Made by a program: the position numbers and the translations under genes
Origin: Kluyveromyces lactis
Taxonomy: Eukaryota > Ascomycota > Saccharomycetes > Saccharomycetales > Saccharomycetaceae
Assembly: GCF_000002515.2 (NCBI RefSeq)
Contig: NC_006039.1
Coordinates: 434,001 to 498,000 of the forward strand
Direction of reading: 5' to 3'
DNA length: 64,000 nucleotides
Part shown: in pieces, positions 1 through 10,951 of the stretch
How positions within the stretch are numbered: the stretch's first letter is position 1
Layout: every line of letters begins with the position of its first letter
The notes under the pieces: model-generated
What the model was told of the DNA's origin: nothing
The model's database searches: none
The model's input: the letters and a program-made list of their open reading frames with translations, nothing else

Positions 1-719
1 TCGAGCATGTAGCTGTTGTTTACCTTTTGAATACCGCATGCTGGTTGCCAAAAAAACCCAGCATAAAGCGATCAACACGTACAAAGTGATTCTGACTTTT
101 GTCAGATGCTGCAGTGCCAGACGGTTCCTGGGTCAGGACAGAAATTCTTCTGCCATTGTGCCGCTGTAACCACGTCCACATGCGTCGGCCAGATGTATCA
201 GTAAACAGAACTCTTAATTTTTCTCCGTATTATGTTCGAATGCGTGTTCGTACTGAAATGCTTCTTGTCTTTCCTGTACCTTGCAGTGACCTAAATGGGC
301 ACACTGTATTCCCATTTACAAATGGTCTGTTAGTACTTTTGAATTCAATATGGCAACTTGAACAAACCCCATTGTGTAAAGGTCCTTTTTTTTTTATCTC
401 TCTCGCAGTTCTGTTGGTCCCTTCTTCTTTCACTGAATCACTCTGTGAATTATAGGGGAATAATGCCGTATTAAGAATCGCTTCAACTTTCAATATTGAA
501 AAATTGAAAAGTTGCGAAATGTTAAACAGACCGAAAACTTAAGAACCGTAAATTATAGTCAGCCAAACCCCCCCACTCCCTAAAGTGCATCGCGCGTTTG
601 TGTTATTTTCATTAGAACCCATCGGTAGCTGCCTCCGTCAAGAATTGATTTCAAGTTGAACGAGTTTACACTTCTTTTGAGAAATTAATAATCATAAAGC
701 AGTTGTTTCCGAGTATACT
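1..719. other. Upstream region, no supported gene
   Basis: Only short open frames that overlap each other on opposite strands are present, and none resembles a known protein. The stretch close to position 719 is the 5' flank of LAS17. The first few hundred bases may contain the flank of a gene lying outside the window. I see no tRNA or repeat here. Confidence 0.5.
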
Positions 720-2681
720 ATGGGAGGCTTGAATTCTGCTGAGAAAGAAAAGGTTAAACATGCTTTGCCCAAGGCTTCTAACAAGATTATAGATGTTACT
801 ATCGCTAGGTTATACATTGCATACCCTAATCCAGAGAAATGGGTTTATACTGGCTTATCTGGTGCCATTGCATTGGTGGACGATATCGTTGGTAATACTT
901 TCTTTTTGAAGTTGATCGACGTGCATGGGCATCGAGGTGTTCTCTGGGATCAAGAATTGTACGTGAACTTTCAATATAACCAGGATCGTACTTTCTTTCA
1001 TACCTTTGAATTAGAACAATGTAACGCCGGGTTGTTATTCACCGATATTGGCGATGCTTCACATTTTTTGAAACGAGTACAGAAACGGGAGAAATACGCG
1101 TCCAAGAAGACCTTGGCCAACAAGAATGCAATTGCATTAGAGGACCAAATTAAGAAAGAGGAAGAGAGTAAAGTGATCCATGGTCCAAGAGGCGAATCCT
1201 TGATCAGTGACCAAAGGGTCAGATATAGATATGAACCGGAAAAGCACGAGCACCGCCAGGAACACCATTACGAGCAGCCCAGCCAGAATTATGCTTCAAC
1301 TGAAAACTCAGCTTCAGATGCAAGTGCCGCTCCTCCTTCTTTTGCCTCGAAACCACCGCCACCGCCTGTCGAGAAACAACCTCCTCCTCCTGTGAGCATC
1401 CCATCTTATAAGTACGACTCTATTCCATCATTCCCAAGCTCTCCTGCACCTCCATCGGTTTCCTCTACTCATTCTCCTACCCCGGATTCATCCTATGCAT
1501 CAACACCAGCACCAAGTAATCCTCCTCCACCAATAAACCACCCGGTACATGCAGTTCCTCCTCCTTTACCAGCAGAACAATATCGTCCACTGGCTCAGTC
1601 ACCTCATCCGCAATTCCAGCAGCAGCATAATTCTCCTTCACCTGCAGCACCTCCTTCGATTCCGCCTATGCAGCAAAGCGTTGCAATCCCTCCTCCACCT
1701 TCCCATCCAGCTCAACAACAAAACGTCACTAATAACAACACTCCTCAGTTTGGACAATATTCTGTTGCTGGTCTGCAACCACCTCCGAGACCAACTTCAA
1801 CGAGACCTGGTATTGCTCCTCCAGTTTCGAGGCGTGGTCCGGTACCACCTCCCCCTCCAAGACGCTCAGCTGCTCCGCCGTCCATTCCTTCAAGAGGTCC
1901 TCTACCTAATGCTCCAACTGGCGGTCAGCATAGTCGTACTGGAAGAGGGCCTCCACCACCACCACCACCTAGACGTGGTGGCCAGGCTCCTTCTCCACCT
2001 GCAAGCAGAGGTACAACTCATAACTCAGCCATCGGCCCTCCCCAGCCCCAGCTTCCACCACAAATGCAATCTCCTCCTCTTCAACAGCATAATACCTACA
2101 ATGCAGCGCCTCCTGTTCAGCAATATCAACCACCACAGCAAACCGCATACATTCCGCCTCCCCCTGTCTTACCACCCCACTCAGGTGTAAGCACTCAGTA
2201 TCACCCATCGACCGAGCCTATGTTAGCCCAACCCCAGCATCATATAGCGGTACCTAATGGCACTGCACCTCCCCCAGCACCTCCTGCCCCTCCGGCACCT
2301 TTTGCTCCACAGATAACGAACTCAGCGCCCGCACCACCACCACCTCCTCCTCCTCCTCCAGCCCCTGCATTTAATCAACCTGAAGCAGGATCTGGTTTTG
2401 TTGAAAATACTGGTGATGCTGGAAGGGATGCCTTATTAGCATCGATTCGTGGAGCTGGTCTGAATTCCCTCCGTAAGGTGGATAAATCTCAACTTGAAAA
2501 GCCAAGTCCTTTGTTACAAGAAGTTCGTAGTGATGCGCCGGTATCTCAACCCACAGGCGGGTCAACTGGCGGACCTGTTGGTGCTCCTGCGTCCTTGGCT
2601 GATGCCCTAGCTGCGGCTTTAAACCAAAGAAAGAATAAAGTTGCTCGTGACGATGATATAGACAACGGTGATGATTGGTGA
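720..2681 (+). CDS. LAS17: WASP-family actin nucleation-promoting factor Las17/Bee1
   Basis: This 653-residue protein is the yeast WASP homologue, which activates the Arp2/3 complex at cortical actin patches during endocytosis. The N-terminal 125 residues or so form a WH1 domain (YTGLSGAIALVDDI, FFHTFELEQCNAGL), the expected binding site for the WIP homologue Vrp1. Residues about 200-575 are dominated by proline tracts for SH3 and profilin partners. A WH2 actin-binding segment follows near residues 570-590 (DALLASIRGAGLNSLRKV). The last ten residues are acidic and end in tryptophan (DDDIDNGDDW), the Arp2/3-binding signature. Length is close to S. cerevisiae Las17 (633). It corresponds to YOR181W, the left anchor of the conserved order, and converges on the next gene with about 125 bp between stops. 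The ATG at 720 starts directly before the WH1 domain. Confidence 0.97.
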   Translation: MGGLNSAEKEKVKHALPKASNKIIDVTIARLYIAYPNPEKWVYTGLSGAIALVDDIVGNTFFLKLIDVHGHRGVLWDQELYVNFQYNQDRTFFHTFELEQCNAGLLFTDIGDASHFLKRVQKREKYASKKTLANKNAIALEDQIKKEEESKVIHGPRGESLISDQRVRYRYEPEKHEHRQEHHYEQPSQNYASTENSASDASAAPPSFASKPPPPPVEKQPPPPVSIPSYKYDSIPSFPSSPAPPSVSSTHSPTPDSSYASTPAPSNPPPPINHPVHAVPPPLPAEQYRPLAQSPHPQFQQQHNSPSPAAPPSIPPMQQSVAIPPPPSHPAQQQNVTNNNTPQFGQYSVAGLQPPPRPTSTRPGIAPPVSRRGPVPPPPPRRSAAPPSIPSRGPLPNAPTGGQHSRTGRGPPPPPPPRRGGQAPSPPASRGTTHNSAIGPPQPQLPPQMQSPPLQQHNTYNAAPPVQQYQPPQQTAYIPPPPVLPPHSGVSTQYHPSTEPMLAQPQHHIAVPNGTAPPPAPPAPPAPFAPQITNSAPAPPPPPPPPPAPAFNQPEAGSGFVENTGDAGRDALLASIRGAGLNSLRKVDKSQLEKPSPLLQEVRSDAPVSQPTGGSTGGPVGAPASLADALAAALNQRKNKVARDDDIDNGDDW

Positions 2682-2806
2682 AAGTAATTCACCCTACTTG
2701 AACTGCATCTGACTAGACTGTGGAATTATGATTTGGTATTTGTATGTACGGTGTACCTATATATTACTTTCAGATGCCTTTAAAACAGAAGACAGATAAA
2801 ACTAAA

Positions 2807-3865
2807 CTAATTATTCAAAGAACTCCACTTATTTGACCATACCTGTATCCATTTCAACTTGGACTCATCTGAACCGTTTAGCTGTGTAATAATTTTTATA
2901 ACTTTCTTAACATCATTATTGATAGCAAGTACTGATGTTTCCACTTCTGGATCTACTTCATATTCAGCGTTCACTAAGGTGGATGAAATTAAAGTATCAG
3001 AGTTAGAAACTATTGAATTGTGGAGTTGATTTAGCTCAGATAGATATGCTGCTGTAGTTACAGTATCCTTTTTTATGGTTATCGATTTGGATAATGAACT
3101 CAACAAGAGCTTAAGGAGACGAGATTTTTGCGATAGTGATTTGACAAATTCAATCATGGATTCTGAAGCTTCCTCTTCCTCTTCTTCATCTAAATCCGTA
3201 CCTTCCTCATCACTGAACTTGTCATTCATTCCGAATGGGTCTGAATTTATTACTGGATCCTCCAACCACTCTTCTAACTCTTCGATTGAATCTTGTAGAA
3301 GCTTCACTGAAGAAGACAAATACTCAGTCAAGAGTCCTAAGTTACCTTGATTTGATAATAACTCTAGGTGTTCACATTGCGACCAAAGCATACCAATCGA
3401 AATGAGTCTTTCTTTCAAAAATTTGGCAAGTTTCTCATCCTCGGCAATAATTGGATCTTTAAAGTCTTTTGCATCTGAGTTAACTATTTCAACTAGTTCA
3501 TCTGATAATTTGTGAATGCTCTGAACTAAAGAAACAATATCATTATCCAATTTGTTGATAAAGTAGTCTGCGAAGTGTGAGTCATGAAATAACGGCACCA
3601 ATGAAAGTAAATAGAATACAACATTCATCAACTCTACCATTTGCGTCTTGAAAGCATCTTCATTATTTGAAATCTTATCTGGAGTTGAGATAATCCCTAA
3701 TTTGGTTGCATTGGACTTGATTAGCTTTGAAAGTTTGCCCAGTTCTTCCAGTAAAGACGAAGCAGGTAATTTGGTCTTCTTAGGTATTCCATGCAACGAT
3801 TCCACAGAAGTATATGGGAATTCTGTTTTCAAACGTTTTATATCGTCAGATAGTGTTGATGACAT
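2807..3865 (-). CDS. Orthologue of S. cerevisiae YLR287C, unknown function
   Basis: This is a 352-residue soluble, largely helical protein. Its position next to RPS30 and its length match YLR287C (355 residues), whose role is not established. From memory this family has been linked to cyclin-D1-binding protein 1 (GCIP-like) proteins, but I cannot verify that here. Residues about 220-235 form an acidic patch (SDEEGTDLDEEEEEE). There is no signal peptide or transmembrane segment. The ATG at 3865 begins MSSTLSDDIKRL. In the conserved order it sits between LAS17 and RPS30, which is consistent with the interleaving of the YOR18x and YLR28x regions. Confidence 0.85.
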   Translation of the reverse strand: MSSTLSDDIKRLKTEFPYTSVESLHGIPKKTKLPASSLLEELGKLSKLIKSNATKLGIISTPDKISNNEDAFKTQMVELMNVVFYLLSLVPLFHDSHFADYFINKLDNDIVSLVQSIHKLSDELVEIVNSDAKDFKDPIIAEDEKLAKFLKERLISIGMLWSQCEHLELLSNQGNLGLLTEYLSSSVKLLQDSIEELEEWLEDPVINSDPFGMNDKFSDEEGTDLDEEEEEEASESMIEFVKSLSQKSRLLKLLLSSLSKSITIKKDTVTTAAYLSELNQLHNSIVSNSDTLISSTLVNAEYEVDPEVETSVLAINNDVKKVIKIITQLNGSDESKLKWIQVWSNKWSSLNN

Positions 3866-4317
3866 TGCGTTGAGCTTTTTAATATTGATGAAATGACGTC
3901 CGCTTGGTTAGTTTGGACATTGAATGCAATATCTACAACTTTCGATGAGCTTTGTTTTTACGCCAGATTTATCTATCAAATATTCAAATTCAGTATGTAA
4001 TTTCAAATGGAACGGCCAACATAAACATTATTGATGTATAGCAATTACTATAATCCGCTTTTGCCACATACTATGAGAGTATAGTGTCGGAATGAAACCT
4101 ATTTGTCATGTAGTTAAACAGTTATTTTAAGGACATTGGTACTTAATGTAACTATATAAATCCTAATAAGCGATGATAATAATATATCAAAAAGCAGAGA
4201 AAAGATATCGATCATACAAATAAAAAGCGATGAATAGATTGAGCGGTGCCTATGATGTTGACATTCAAACAACCTGATTTAAAATTTAAAGGAATGATTT
4301 GAAAATTAATTCTTTGC
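3866..4317. other. Intergenic region, YLR287C promoter and RPS30 3' flank
   Basis: This 452-bp AT-rich stretch contains the promoter of the YLR287C orthologue and the 3' flank of RPS30. No open frame or structured RNA could be supported. A few C-box-like and D-box-like tetramers occur, but they do not form a convincing snoRNA. Confidence 0.5.
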
Positions 4318-5038
<721 letters not shown>

Positions 5039-5287
5039 TTTGTCTGTAGTTTGTTCTGCTTCTTTAATGTAATCAAAAAGAGTGGAGATTCAATAAACCT
5101 TTGCTATGTCTAATCTTATGTACAGAGTACATTTCGACCTTCAAATTCATTACAAACTAAGTTTCCATAAGTTTGACCTCTAAGCTCCTCACAAACTGCT
5201 GAAACTTTTCTAAAATATACAGCCAATAATTTCCCGTTTAGGGATATTTCGGGTGTTTCAGATATTTTTGTGTAATATGACGTTGGA

Positions 5288-5333
5288 TGTCTGGATGTAT
5301 TTCATGAAGAGAATTATAATGGTGTATGGATGT
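5288..5333 (-). promoter_or_regulatory. Pair of Rap1-type sites upstream of RPS30
   Basis: Two elements read on the minus strand as ACATCCAGACA (5288-5298) and ACATCCATACA (5323-5333). Both fit the Rap1 consensus ACAYCCRTACA, the first with one mismatch. They are in the same orientation, 35 bp apart and about 250-290 bp upstream of the RPS30 ATG, the usual arrangement in yeast ribosomal protein promoters. Assignment to RPS30 rather than to divergent SER1 is inference. Confidence 0.75.
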
Positions 5334-5584
5334 TTGTTGGGATCGAAGACAGTCCTCTGTATGTTCCAAAAGAATGATCCATGCCATTTCACGTGACTTA
5401 GACTTGGGGATCATCATTTGTATTACAAGTAATAATTAGTCAATACGAATATTAAATATTTAAATGAAATGATTAAACGATGGATCAAGCAAGTTGCCGT
5501 CTTGTTGACTGCAATTTAACAGATTTAAGACCTTAGCAGTATATTACAAGGCCGCCAGTCCGTGAAACTCACATTATATTACCA

Positions 5585-6763
5585 ATGGATAGACCTCAAT
5601 CGAACTACTTTGGTGCTGGACCAGCACAATTACCATTGCCAGTTTTACAACAGGCTGCCAAGGATTTGATCAATTTCCAGGATGAAGGTCTGGGTATTGG
5701 TGAAATCTCTCATCGTTCTAAGGCTGCTGCTAAGGTTATTACCGATACTAAGGCTCATTTGAAGGAATTGTTTGCAATTCCAGATACCCACGAAGTTTTT
5801 TTCTTGCAAGGTGGTGGCACCACGGGGTTTTCATCCGTTGCATCCAACTTGTCTGCAGCTCATTTCGGTAAGACCGGTGAGGTAGGTACTGCAGCCTACC
5901 TGATCACTGGTTCATGGTCTGAAAAATCTTCTCAGGAGAGCGAAAGGTTAGGTGTTCCAACGGAGGTTATCTTTAATGTGAAGAAAGACAATGGTAGATT
6001 TGGAACTATCCCAGAATCAAGCACTTGGGTCCAGAAATTGGATGCTAAGAAGCATTCATATGTGTATCTTTGTGAAAATGAAACAGTTCACGGTGTTGAA
6101 TGGCCAGAGCAATTGCCTCGAGAATTGATTGACTCAAAGGTTCCTATCGTCGCGGATTTATCCTCTGACATTTTGTCCCGTAAGATCAATGTCGCTGATT
6201 ATTCCTTGATTATGGCGGGTGCTCAGAAAAACATTGGGTTAGCAGGGTTGACCTTGTACATCATTAAAAAAGACATACTGGATGACATTGCAAAAGTTTC
6301 TCCAAAGCAATTGAGGGATGCTTCTCTACCAGTCTCACCAATTGCCACTGATTATCCAACTGTAGTGAAAAATGACTCTGCTTATAACACCATTCCTATC
6401 TTCACCTTACATATCATTGACTTAGTTTTACAACGCCTATTGGAACAAGGGGGAATTGAGAGCCAACAAAAAGAAAACGAGGAAAAAGCTAAGATCTTGT
6501 ATGAAGCTCTAGACAAATTCCCAGAGTTCTACAATCTGCCAGTAGACAAAAAATACAGATCAAAAATGAATGTAGTCTTCACCATTAAGAAGGACGGTTT
6601 GGATTCTAAATTTTTGGAAGAAGCTACTAAGCTAAATCTAACTGGGCTCAAGGGTCACAGATCAGTAGGTGGGTTCAGAGCATCTTTGTACAATGCTGTT
6701 GAATTGTCTAGTGTTAAGCTGTTAGTCGATTTTGTCACCAAGTTTGCAGAGAACAATCAATGA
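5585..6763 (+). CDS. SER1: Phosphoserine aminotransferase
   Basis: This 392-residue PLP-dependent enzyme converts 3-phosphohydroxypyruvate and glutamate to phosphoserine and 2-oxoglutarate, the second step of serine synthesis from glycolysis. It begins with the family signature FGAGPAQLPLPVL, has the phosphate-binding GGGTTGF (residues 77-83), the cofactor-ring Asp191 (VADLSSDI) and the Schiff-base Lys215 (MAGAQKNIG). The C-terminus carries GLKGHRSVGGFRASLYNA, typical of the SerC family. Length matches S. cerevisiae Ser1 (395). It corresponds to YOR184W. A TCACGTGA motif lies at 5389-5396 in the upstream region, followed by a near-Gcn4 sequence (TGACTTA). The stop is only a few bases from the MEC3 stop on the other strand. 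Confidence 0.97.
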   Translation: MDRPQSNYFGAGPAQLPLPVLQQAAKDLINFQDEGLGIGEISHRSKAAAKVITDTKAHLKELFAIPDTHEVFFLQGGGTTGFSSVASNLSAAHFGKTGEVGTAAYLITGSWSEKSSQESERLGVPTEVIFNVKKDNGRFGTIPESSTWVQKLDAKKHSYVYLCENETVHGVEWPEQLPRELIDSKVPIVADLSSDILSRKINVADYSLIMAGAQKNIGLAGLTLYIIKKDILDDIAKVSPKQLRDASLPVSPIATDYPTVVKNDSAYNTIPIFTLHIIDLVLQRLLEQGGIESQQKENEEKAKILYEALDKFPEFYNLPVDKKYRSKMNVVFTIKKDGLDSKFLEEATKLNLTGLKGHRSVGGFRASLYNAVELSSVKLLVDFVTKFAENNQ

Positions 6764-6769
6764 TCGTGA

Positions 6770-7930
6770 TCAGTTTAACGATTTACATTTACTTATGTAA
6801 TAAATAATTTGACCCTTCTCCTTATTGTTTTCATCTCTGTCAATGCCTCTTTCCAAAGAGCAATGGAAAACACAAGAGTCATCGTGTGATATCACTAGAA
6901 CGACTTCTTCAAATGATTCATAAAGTTTAGAACAAACTTTCCAATCACGAACCCTTACTATAACCTCGTGACCTTTCAACTTGTCTTGTGATTGCCTAGC
7001 AGAAGCGTTTTCTAGCATTGTTGAATGTCGATCAATGGATTTTCCGTGTATACCAGTGTCCAAGACATCACTGTCCTCAATATGCATTTCATTGCATGCT
7101 ACCGGTGATGGGGATGACTCTGCATTTGTCTCACCGTTGTGTCGAAGCGTATCATCTCTTGGATCAGAGTGTGAATCATCACCTTCCATATCATTGAGCA
7201 TTGCATCTAACGGGCCTTTCCATGCGATGTTAAGTTTCCAGTCAAATTCATCAACAATTACCTTCAGTGAACCCTTTTCGCCCAATTGTTCGCCATGTAT
7301 CTTGAGTGTATTGACATTTCCGTATCGTTCTATTCGCTTAAAAAACGCATTAAAACCTGGACCCCATTCACTTACGTGACTCGGAAGTTGTAACATCAAA
7401 ATCCCCACATAATTAACTGTTGGTTCTACTATCTTCTCGTCTTGAGCATTGTACAGTAATTTGACGCCGACCTTAATATTATGCTGTATCGTCCTTTCAT
7501 CTCGTGTATCTTGAAATGAAAAGCTTAATCCGCAGAGTGTATTGTCTGTATTGTGAGCAGCTGCAGCTGCTTCACTTTCCTTGTCAACAGTTACCAATCT
7601 TACCAATTTGATGGTCAATTGAGTTGCGTTGCATTTATCGAATTTCCGCAGCACGCCGACAATAGTATCACAGGGGCACTCCATGGCGACTCTATTATCT
7701 TCTCGAATTGAATTAACTACATATGTGTCAAACACATCGTGTGGGACTGTGCACCAAACTTGACCCTGATCTATGACCGTTCCTGTACTGTTTGGTGTTG
7801 ATATAATGACCAGCCTAGAAGAGGTAAATCTTAAAATACATGTTTTTCGTAGTTTGGACACCGTTATCAACGTTGTCCTGAACAATGAGTAGTCCTCAGT
7901 ACCTGCTTGAATACTTAGTTTTAGTTTCAT
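6770..7930 (-). CDS. MEC3: DNA-damage checkpoint clamp subunit Mec3
   Basis: This 386-residue protein is the Hus1-like subunit of the 9-1-1 (Rad17-Mec3-Ddc1) sliding clamp that signals DNA damage in the nucleus. The N-terminus MKLKLSIQAG...LRKTCILRF and the segment GQVWCTVPHDVFDTYVV match S. cerevisiae Mec3. The C-terminal block (DWKVCSKLYESFEEVVLVI, then SCVFHCSLERG and GQIIYYISK) is equally characteristic. It is shorter than the S. cerevisiae protein (474) because variable linkers are reduced, mainly the polar region at about 225-330. It corresponds to YLR288C. The gene is convergent with SER1, the two stop codons being separated by six bases, so transcripts must overlap. Confidence 0.95.
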   Translation of the reverse strand: MKLKLSIQAGTEDYSLFRTTLITVSKLRKTCILRFTSSRLVIISTPNSTGTVIDQGQVWCTVPHDVFDTYVVNSIREDNRVAMECPCDTIVGVLRKFDKCNATQLTIKLVRLVTVDKESEAAAAAHNTDNTLCGLSFSFQDTRDERTIQHNIKVGVKLLYNAQDEKIVEPTVNYVGILMLQLPSHVSEWGPGFNAFFKRIERYGNVNTLKIHGEQLGEKGSLKVIVDEFDWKLNIAWKGPLDAMLNDMEGDDSHSDPRDDTLRHNGETNAESSPSPVACNEMHIEDSDVLDTGIHGKSIDRHSTMLENASARQSQDKLKGHEVIVRVRDWKVCSKLYESFEEVVLVISHDDSCVFHCSLERGIDRDENNKEKGQIIYYISKCKSLN

Positions 7931-8166
7931 TGCAAAATTCGTCCCGAGGATTAGCTTGCTATCACGTTTTTTTGTTATTCCCTTTGTATGTATGAGTTAA
8001 AGTTGAACTTTAGATCTGAACGGCCATAAACATCAAATTTAAACAATTCGTTGCCAACAATGTTTAATGACTGGAAGATCTATAAACATAAATTCTAGAC
8101 GTTAAACGATAGACGAAAGAGAAAGGCTTATAGAGCTACGAGTTCTAAATTTCAGACCCGATAATT

Positions 8167-10062
8167 ATGTTCAATAGGAGGTTGCTTCGACATGTGAGGT
8201 ATGCCTTTCAACAAGTTAGAAGTAATCATTCATTACAAGAGAGGATCGATGCCATTCCAATTGAAAGATATCGTAACTTTTCTATAGTGGCTCATGTTGA
8301 TCATGGTAAATCTACACTCAGTGACAGACTCTTAGAGCTCACTAACGTGATTAAGCCAGGTGGTAAGCAAGTTTTAGATAAGCTTGAGGTGGAAAGAGAG
8401 CGAGGGATTACAATCAAAGCACAGACATGCTCCATGTTTTACCAGGATCCTAGAACGAAATTGGACTATCTCTTACATTTAGTGGATACACCGGGCCATG
8501 TGGATTTTCGTGCTGAAGTTTCAAGATCGTATGCATCGTGTGGTGGCGCTTTGTTACTCGTTGACGCTTCCCAAGGTGTTCAAGCACAGACAGTCGCAAA
8601 CTTTTACCTCGCTTATAGTATGGATTTGAAACTTATTCCTGTCATAAACAAGATTGACTTGGACATTGCTGACATTGACCAAGCAGAAGAACAGGTTGAA
8701 AATATGTTCGAGCTACCTAAGTCAGATTGTATCAAAGTTAGTGCTAAAACTGGATTGCACGTCGAGCAATTGTTACCCGCTATTGTTGATAGAATACCTC
8801 CTCCGACCGGTAAAGTTGAGAAACCATTACGTGCATTATTGGTGGATTCGTGGTATGACTCTTATTTAGGAGTGGTGCTTCTTGTACATATAGTTGATGG
8901 TCAAGTGAAAAGAGGAGATAAAATCATCACTGCCGCAAATGGATTGAAGTATGAAGTGAGGGAATGCGGTATAATGTACCCAGATCGTGTCGCTACTAAC
9001 ACACTGAAATCAGGTCAAGTCGGGTATTTGGTACCTGGCATGAAAGAATCTAAGGATGCCAAGATTGGTGATACTTTGATGCATCTCGGTAAAGAATCGA
9101 TTACTGAAGTGTTACCAGGATTTGAAGAACCAAAACCCATGGTCTTCGTAGGAGCTTTCCCTGCTGATGGGGCCGAATTCAAAGCGTTAGACGATGATAT
9201 TAGTAGACTCGTCTTAAATGATAGATCAGTGTCCCTCCAAAGAGAAACGTCAAATGCACTAGGCCAAGGTTGGAGATTAGGATTTTTAGGATCTCTTCAC
9301 GCATCTGTTTTCACGGAGAGGTTAGAGAAAGAGTATGGATCCAAGCTTATCTTAACGCAACCTACTGTACCATTCCTAATTAAGTTCAAAGATGGCGAGA
9401 AGAAAATTATAACAAATCCTGATGACTTCCCCGACCTTTCCTTACGGAGATCAAATCTCGAGTCTCTTGAAGAGCCATTCGTCGAAGCTATCATGACATT
9501 ACCCCAGGAATATCTCGGTAAAGTAATACAATTATGTGATGACAGCCATGGAGTCCAGAAAGAGATTACATACTTGAACATGACTGGCCAGGTGATGCTA
9601 AGGTATGAGCTACCGCTCTCTTACTTAGTGGACGATTTTTTCGGGAAATTAAAATCTGTTTCCAGAGGGTATGCTTCTCTCGATTATGAAGATGTAGGAT
9701 ACAAACAAAGCGATATAGTGAAGCTAGAGCTTCTTGTTAATGGTAAAAGTGTGGATGCTCTTGCACAAGTTATGCACAGAGATCAAACAGAGCATATCGG
9801 TAAGGAATGGGTAAAAAAATTCAAAAAGTTCATAAAATCTCAATTGTTCGAAGTGGTCATTCAAGCCAGAGCCAATAATAAAATCATTGCAAGAGAGACA
9901 ATAAAAGCTAAGAGAAAGGATGTTTTATCCAAGCTTCATGCAAGTGACATTTCACGTAGGAAAAAGCTTTTATCTAAACAAAAACAAGGGAAAAAGAACA
10001 TGAAAACTGTCGGTAACATCCAGATCAATCAAGACGCTTTTCAATCCTTTTTACGTCGTTGA
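8167..10062 (+). CDS. GUF1: Mitochondrial LepA/EF4-type GTPase Guf1
   Basis: This 631-residue translational GTPase is the mitochondrial counterpart of bacterial LepA/EF-4 and supports organellar protein synthesis under stress. A basic, arginine-rich N-terminus ([21 protein letters not shown]) is a plausible mitochondrial presequence. The G1 motif AHVDHGKST lies at residues 42-50, followed by [16 protein letters not shown] and NKIDLD. The LepA-specific C-terminal domain ends with the basic GKKNMKTVG segment. Length fits S. cerevisiae Guf1 (645). It corresponds to YLR289W and is the last gene in S. cerevisiae-like order before the island. It is divergent from MEC3 with about 236 bp between starts. 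Confidence 0.96.
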   Translation: MFNRRLLRHVRYAFQQVRSNHSLQERIDAIPIERYRNFSIVAHVDHGKSTLSDRLLELTNVIKPGGKQVLDKLEVERERGITIKAQTCSMFYQDPRTKLDYLLHLVDTPGHVDFRAEVSRSYASCGGALLLVDASQGVQAQTVANFYLAYSMDLKLIPVINKIDLDIADIDQAEEQVENMFELPKSDCIKVSAKTGLHVEQLLPAIVDRIPPPTGKVEKPLRALLVDSWYDSYLGVVLLVHIVDGQVKRGDKIITAANGLKYEVRECGIMYPDRVATNTLKSGQVGYLVPGMKESKDAKIGDTLMHLGKESITEVLPGFEEPKPMVFVGAFPADGAEFKALDDDISRLVLNDRSVSLQRETSNALGQGWRLGFLGSLHASVFTERLEKEYGSKLILTQPTVPFLIKFKDGEKKIITNPDDFPDLSLRRSNLESLEEPFVEAIMTLPQEYLGKVIQLCDDSHGVQKEITYLNMTGQVMLRYELPLSYLVDDFFGKLKSVSRGYASLDYEDVGYKQSDIVKLELLVNGKSVDALAQVMHRDQTEHIGKEWVKKFKKFIKSQLFEVVIQARANNKIIARETIKAKRKDVLSKLHASDISRRKKLLSKQKQGKKNMKTVGNIQINQDAFQSFLRR

Positions 10063-10288
10063 ACCCATCAGAGGTTTTCACATCAATTTATTATATTTAA
10101 TTCTGTATATAGTCATACCAAATCTCATTATTTGCCTTTTAATACCATTTTCCAGCGAATATGATGTGTGCGGTTACAATTGCCCCGAATTAGCATGGGG
10201 TGTTCTTAGAAATTAGAAACAATTATATATAAGCAGGTGCTTCGCCAAACATCAAAGTATTTCCAGTACCACACACATCTTAGAAGAG

Positions 10289-10951
10289 ATGAAAGCCATC
10301 AAACTAACGTTATCAACTATGTCCACTACTGAAAGGCTAATTAATGCAAACAGAGCTCTATTGCAATCAGTCACAAATCATATTTTGCCTAAAGAGCTTT
10401 GCAATGGAACATTATCAGATGATGTTCTATATATCTACTGCGCTCAAGACAAAAAATTCTTCGTATTAGCCCTCCGTCTACTCGCTTTTTACTCTTCAAG
10501 AGCACCAAGTGAGGAAGCTTTACTACGTCTCTGTAAACAAGTTGGGTTCTTGGCAGGTGAAGAGAATGACTACTTTGATCAATGTTTACAGATAACTGAA
10601 CGGGACCCTCTTAAAAGATTCAAGACCCAAGTGTTACCAAAGGTTCAGAAATACCTTGATTTCTTGGAAAAGATGCCCGCCTCTGTTGATTATGGACAAT
10701 GGGTCACTCATATGTGGTGTGCAGAGTATGTGTATTGGAAATGGGCGCACGATTTGCCCAGGTCAGACAAATTAGAATGGAAACATGAGGAATGGATAAA
10801 ACTACACGATGGCGATCATTTTGAGGAGTGGTGTAACTTCTTGGCAGGTGAAGTGGATAAACTGCAGTATGAAGACGTAAGCAGAATTTTTGTTACCACG
10901 TTAGAGCTTGAAAAAGATTTCTTCGATTCCTGTCTTGAAGCAGCCAAATAA
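10289..10951 (+). CDS. Stand-alone TenA/THI-4 family protein (Pet18-like)
   Basis: The 220-residue protein is a single helical TenA domain. Members of this family release or salvage the thiamine pyrimidine (aminopyrimidine hydrolase), or are uncharacterised paralogues such as S. cerevisiae Pet18. Supporting features are the N-terminal YIYCAQDKKFFVLAL block, the central WCAEYVYWKWA segment with Cys144 in the region of the family's catalytic Cys, WIKLHDGDHFEEWCNFL, and the C-terminal LELEKDFFD with the expected Glu and Phe. It is not fused to a ThiD kinase as in Thi20-22. Met11 (MSTTERLIN, at 10319) is an alternative start, and the first ten residues do not look like family sequence. It lies at the left edge of the island. 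Catalytic activity is unproven. Confidence 0.75.
   Translation: MKAIKLTLSTMSTTERLINANRALLQSVTNHILPKELCNGTLSDDVLYIYCAQDKKFFVLALRLLAFYSSRAPSEEALLRLCKQVGFLAGEENDYFDQCLQITERDPLKRFKTQVLPKVQKYLDFLEKMPASVDYGQWVTHMWCAEYVYWKWAHDLPRSDKLEWKHEEWIKLHDGDHFEEWCNFLAGEVDKLQYEDVSRIFVTTLELEKDFFDSCLEAAK

Noticed and set aside
99-493. Overlapping frames on both strands at the left end
   Set aside because: They overlap each other, have no family resemblance and show no preferred-codon bias.
1549-2190. 213-residue frame inside LAS17
   Set aside because: It is an out-of-frame shadow of the proline-rich coding region, visible as Leu/Gln/His runs.
4150-4290. C/D-box snoRNA downstream of RPS30
   Set aside because: Isolated GATGA and CTGA strings occur, but spacing and terminal stem do not fit a snoRNA.
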